Shown piece by piece: positions 60,846 to 64,000 of a DNA stretch of 64,000 nt (positions are counted from its first letter, which is position 1; each line of letters begins with the position of its first letter). Under the pieces are notes generated by a model. It searched no databases and had not been told where the DNA came from. It worked only from the letters and a program-made list of their open reading frames with translations. Source of the DNA: Parasponia andersonii (taxonomy: Eukaryota > Streptophyta > Magnoliopsida > Rosales > Cannabaceae); contig JXTB01000005.1 of assembly GCA_002914805.1 (NCBI GenBank), forward strand, positions 62,001 through 126,000. The letters run 5' to 3'. Both the position numbers and the translations under genes were made by a program.

Positions 60846-61790
60846 CTTTATATACTTAAATCTTAGCCATTCAAATTATGTTATAATACTATTTTGGTGC
60901 AATCATTAATTTTGGGTTATAAGATATAACAATTTCTAATGTGATATAAATTGTCACATTCTTATTTAGGTGGCCTATGTCATATTGATGTACATAATAT
61001 TTTCTTCGTAGAATTAATTTATTATTAAGAAAAATCAACTTAAAATTTTTAAATTAAAACAAAGATTAATTATAATTTTCTCACATAATAAAATTTAATA
61101 TTATAATCAAACTATATACAAATTTTGAACCATTATGAAAATAAAATTATTAAAATTCGACGTTAAGTCTAATAATAATCTATTGAGATTCCAAATTTAA
61201 AGATTCTCAGAGATTACGTAAACTAACCAAGATGGCTACTAAATCACGTTAATAATTAATATTTACTAACAAAATCTGAAATAATAGTAAGAAAATTAGA
61301 TTAAATTACAAATCACTAGTAGCTCGTGAGGCTACATGAAATTGAAAGAATCATTGGATCAAATTAAACCTACGGTTTATTTAAGATGAAAGACATCTAA
61401 AAAAAACTTATAAGGTGTCAATTGAGACTCGAGATAGCTGGAATCAAATTCGAACTTGTTAGAATCAAATCTTGACTCGGCTAGTTCTCGAGGTAGTCGG
61501 AATAAGTTATGGTTCGATTCAAGTCTTGTTTAGCTCTGAATATAGATAGAATCAAATTTGGACTAAGTTACGACTCGAATTTGGACTCGTCTGATTTTCT
61601 GGAAAATTTGAATAGAGGCCCGTCGTCACTAGATATATGTCGTCATCGACTCTATCAATTAGCTTGATTCCCGCGACTCTTTTGCTACATGATGTGCCAT
61701 TGTCATCAATTGTTTTCTGTTATTTAGGATTTCGACTTTATTTAAGTCATGTACGGTACCCATTAATTAAGCAATTTTTCTTATTTAAGT
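60846..61790. other. AT-rich intergenic sequence, no gene seen
   Basis: Mostly AT-rich. Between about 61420 and 61610, short imperfect repeats of the form GATTCAAGTCTTG / GACTCGAATTTGGACTCG recur. No coding or transposon signal is strong enough to call. Confidence 0.45.
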
Positions 61791-61796
61791 GAAAAA

Positions 61797-62120
61797 ATGA
61801 AAATGGGTAAGAAAATCACGTTTGGTAAGTTTATTTCAACTTTTTGTTTTCTTATTTTTAATCAAAATTTTGAAAACATAATTTACTCACTTTTCAAATT
61901 TTTCTTGAACACTTTTTTTTTTTTTTCTTTTCTGTTTTCTTTCCCAAAAGCAGACTCACTCCCCTTGAGGCGCCTCTCTCTCCTCCATTTATGGACTCCA
62001 TGATGCCTCTCTCTGCTCCATCTCCCTAACTTCTCTCTCTCTCTCCTCCATTTCTTCAGGTGATCACTCTAGTTTATCTCTATTTTGGCTTTGATAAGGT
62101 AAATCTCCATTGGAACCAGT
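61797..62120 (+). other. Possible pyrimidine-rich 5' leader of an unidentified gene
   Basis: After an AT-rich stretch, 61945..62060 becomes CT-rich with CTCTCTCTCTCTCCTCCATTTC followed by CTTCAG and then GTGATC. This looks like a plant 5' UTR exon near a splice donor (CAG|GTGATC at about 62061). No coding exon that continues it is recognisable before the LINE sequence, so this is tentative. Confidence 0.3.
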
Positions 62121-62816
62121 AGATATAGCATCTCTTTCTCTCTTCATATGAAAAGCTTCTCTCTAATATTAGATAATTTTCTTTATCTCTCCAATTAAAG
62201 GCTACTCGATTTGTTCAAGAAAGAGAGAAACTAGATCTAATTATTAACTTGAAGAATTTTTTACTACAAAAAGGATCTGAATATTTATTTTTTCGAGCTA
62301 GATGTGATAAATCTTCCTGGTGCTTTGTTTTTCTCAAGCTATTTCTAATGAAAAAGGTGTTCTAGATTTCTTTTATTTGGCCCTGATTACAAGAGAATCT
62401 GCATTTTTTCTTAAACTGTGTTTTGGTGATGGTTTTATAGATCTGTTTTTTTCATTTTGAGTTGATTTGCTCTTATTGATATAGAGAGCTTCGAAACTTA
62501 TTTGGTTTTGTTCTGGAGGAAAATCCCCAACATCGTCAATAAAATAAAAGAGTTGAATTACAAGTATGATGGTTCAACTGCAGTTATCATCCTGCCCATA
62601 CAAGGGTTGAATGAAGCCAATTTAGTGAACTATTCTCTATGCTCTCCTGTGTTAAATTGCTTACATGTTTCTCAAATGTCATGAAAATCCTTCTCGCTTA
62701 GAGATTTGGATTGGAGAGAAATCATGAGTGGTAGCTTGATTACTTAGCAGTTTGGCACTAGAATATTTTATCTTGATATCTTGAGTTCACGAATCTTACC
62801 CTCAGGCATAGATTGT

Positions 62817-62887
62817 GAAAAATATTCCAAATACTCTAAAGGAAAATATTCCAAATACTCTAAAGGAAAATATTCCAAGTGCTCTAG
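62817..62887 (+). repeat. 3 x 24-bp tandem repeat
   Basis: Three adjacent copies of the unit GAAAATATTCCAAATACTCT plus AAAG. The third copy differs slightly (CCAAGTGCTCTAG). The copies are short and almost identical, so the array is recent. Confidence 0.85.
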
Positions 62888-63208
62888 ATAAAACTATGTT
62901 CTTACTTTTGAAAGTGCTATTCCAGCCTATGTTACTAAAAGTCTTTATCTTTCATAGCACCTTTTAAATACTATTTTAGGTGCTACAATAGATGTTTTCA
63001 TAGCATTGTTTCTTTGCTATGTAATATAAATAGTGATATTTTGGAGTAGCTATAAAATAGGTATTTTTAAAAGTTGAAATTCAGCACTTTTTGATGCTAT
63101 CCTAGGTGCACTCATAGCATTTTTCTCTAGCTATATAACATAAGAAATAATATTCTTGTATTGTTATAATAATGGTGATAAAATAATATCAATGGACCAT
63201 TATAACAA

Positions 63209-64000
63209 TTGGAAACAGATAGTTCTGTTTATAGCTCACCAAGTCCTTCTGGGTATTCAGGGGTATTCCGGACTCATAGAAAGTTTGTTCGCAATTGTTT
63301 TTCTATTCTTTTAGGAACTGGTTACGCTTTTGAGGCAGAATTAGTAGTAGCGATTTATGCGATTCAGCTTCTTACTGCATTTTTTTTGATGAGGCAAGAT
63401 TTCTAACTTCCGTCTTGTTGTTGTTTCTATTGCTCCTCTGTAGAGGACTCGGCATATTTGTTCCTCAGTTGCCCTTTTATTGTGCAGTTATGGTCATCCA
63501 TGTCCTTATTATTTCGCACTCCAGTCTTTTTGGAGGACTCTGTGAGGGATCTTTGGGATAAAACTTACTTGTTTAACCCCCAACTTGAAGCTTTCTAGAA
63601 TCTCGATTTGGTCTCTGTTTTTTTGATAATCTTTGAAGATAAAAAGTCATCTATATCTCCAGCTTTTGTTCTCTTATAGCGTTTTATTAAAGAGGCCGAA
63701 TCTCTGGTTTCTAGCACCATGTTTAACTCTATGCATGACTTCTTAATTTTACGAGAGCTTCGAGTCAAAGGTAGTGTCCGAAAGGTGTCAATCATTATTG
63801 AAGTTATATGGAGACCTCCTCCTCTGTCCTAGATCAAGGTCAATACTAATAGTTCTGCTTATAACTTATCAGGTCTTTCAGGGTGTTCAGGAGTGTTCTG
63901 GACTCATAGAGGATTTGTTTACGGTTGTTTCTCTATTCTTTTGGGAATCGGTTACGCTTTTGAGGCAGAATTGATAACAGTGATTTATGCGATTGATTTT
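63209..64000 (+). pseudogene. LINE (L1-type) 3' end with two RNase H fragments, partial
   Basis: Plus-strand remnants of plant non-LTR retrotransposon ORF2. First, an RNase H-like fragment (63209..63406) with GYSGVFRTHRKFVRNCFSIL and GTGYAFEAELVVAIYAIQ. Next, at about 63410..63520, a zinc-binding RT-tail domain readable as CCFYCSSVEDSAYLFLSCPF. Then a second RNase H fragment (about 63835..64000) with SGVFWTHRGFVYGCFSILLG and YAFEAELITVIYAID, running off the window. In plant L1 elements the zinc domain precedes RNase H, so the first fragment belongs to another copy or a duplication. The two RNase H fragments are similar at an offset near 630 bp. Stops and frame changes show it is dead. Confidence 0.72.

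Noticed and set aside
1-64000. CRISPR arrays, bacterial operons, tRNA or rRNA genes
   Set aside because: No regularly spaced identical repeats, no polycistronic layout and no recognisable tRNA or rRNA sequence were found. The repeats seen are plant transposon or microsatellite.

Overview
The window looks like a repeat-rich stretch of a flowering-plant (eudicot-type) nuclear genome. It is AT-rich. It has one well-formed host gene with GT-AG introns, and almost everything else is plant LTR retrotransposon, with smaller amounts of CACTA DNA transposon and LINE sequence. No bacterial, organellar or rRNA signature was seen. I cannot place the species.

The single confident host gene (2895..7098, plus strand, seven coding exons, 574 residues) encodes an atypical bHLH transcription factor of the bHLH111/112/123 subfamily, most like bHLH111. 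It lies between two independent solo LTRs of one family. Copy A is 271..2423 with target-site duplication GGTGT, and copy B is 7579..9892 with AAGTT. A non-autonomous CACTA element (10312..11323, target duplication GAT) lies just beyond copy B.

From 12826 to 24408 there is a nearly complete but decayed Ty3/gypsy element of the Tat type on the minus strand: 5' LTR at right, then gag, protease, RT, RNase H, a second RNase H, integrase, and 3' LTR at left. Part of its integrase is duplicated in tandem (692 bp unit). Between integrase and the 3' LTR lies a plus-strand, apparently spliced gene (about 13690..16514), an antisense extra ORF. It has a 5' UTR intron, a conserved globular exon, a basic region and a coiled-coil C-terminus. 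This is the most unusual structure in the window.

From 24409 to 39280 the sequence is layered LTR debris. It includes LTRs in inverted orientation (about 32100..33380 against 34700..35460), a gag remnant with a perfect initiator-Met primer-binding site (34541), and a Galadriel-like chromovirus with chromodomain (35661..about 38275) nested in an LTR. From 39281 to 60845 a second, older Tat-type element holds three insertions: a copia-like solo LTR (44803..46475), a truncated Tekay/Del-like chromovirus (about 49590..56050), and a solo LTR (58260..60591, target duplication CTCAT) inside its own right LTR. That solo LTR contains an assembly gap. The second Tat element also carries a degenerate relative of the antisense gene.

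The right end (60846..64000) holds low-complexity sequence, a possible pyrimidine-rich 5' leader near 61950, and a LINE 3' end with two RNase H fragments arranged as a duplication. Boundaries given as 'about' are approximate, because all alignments were made by eye.
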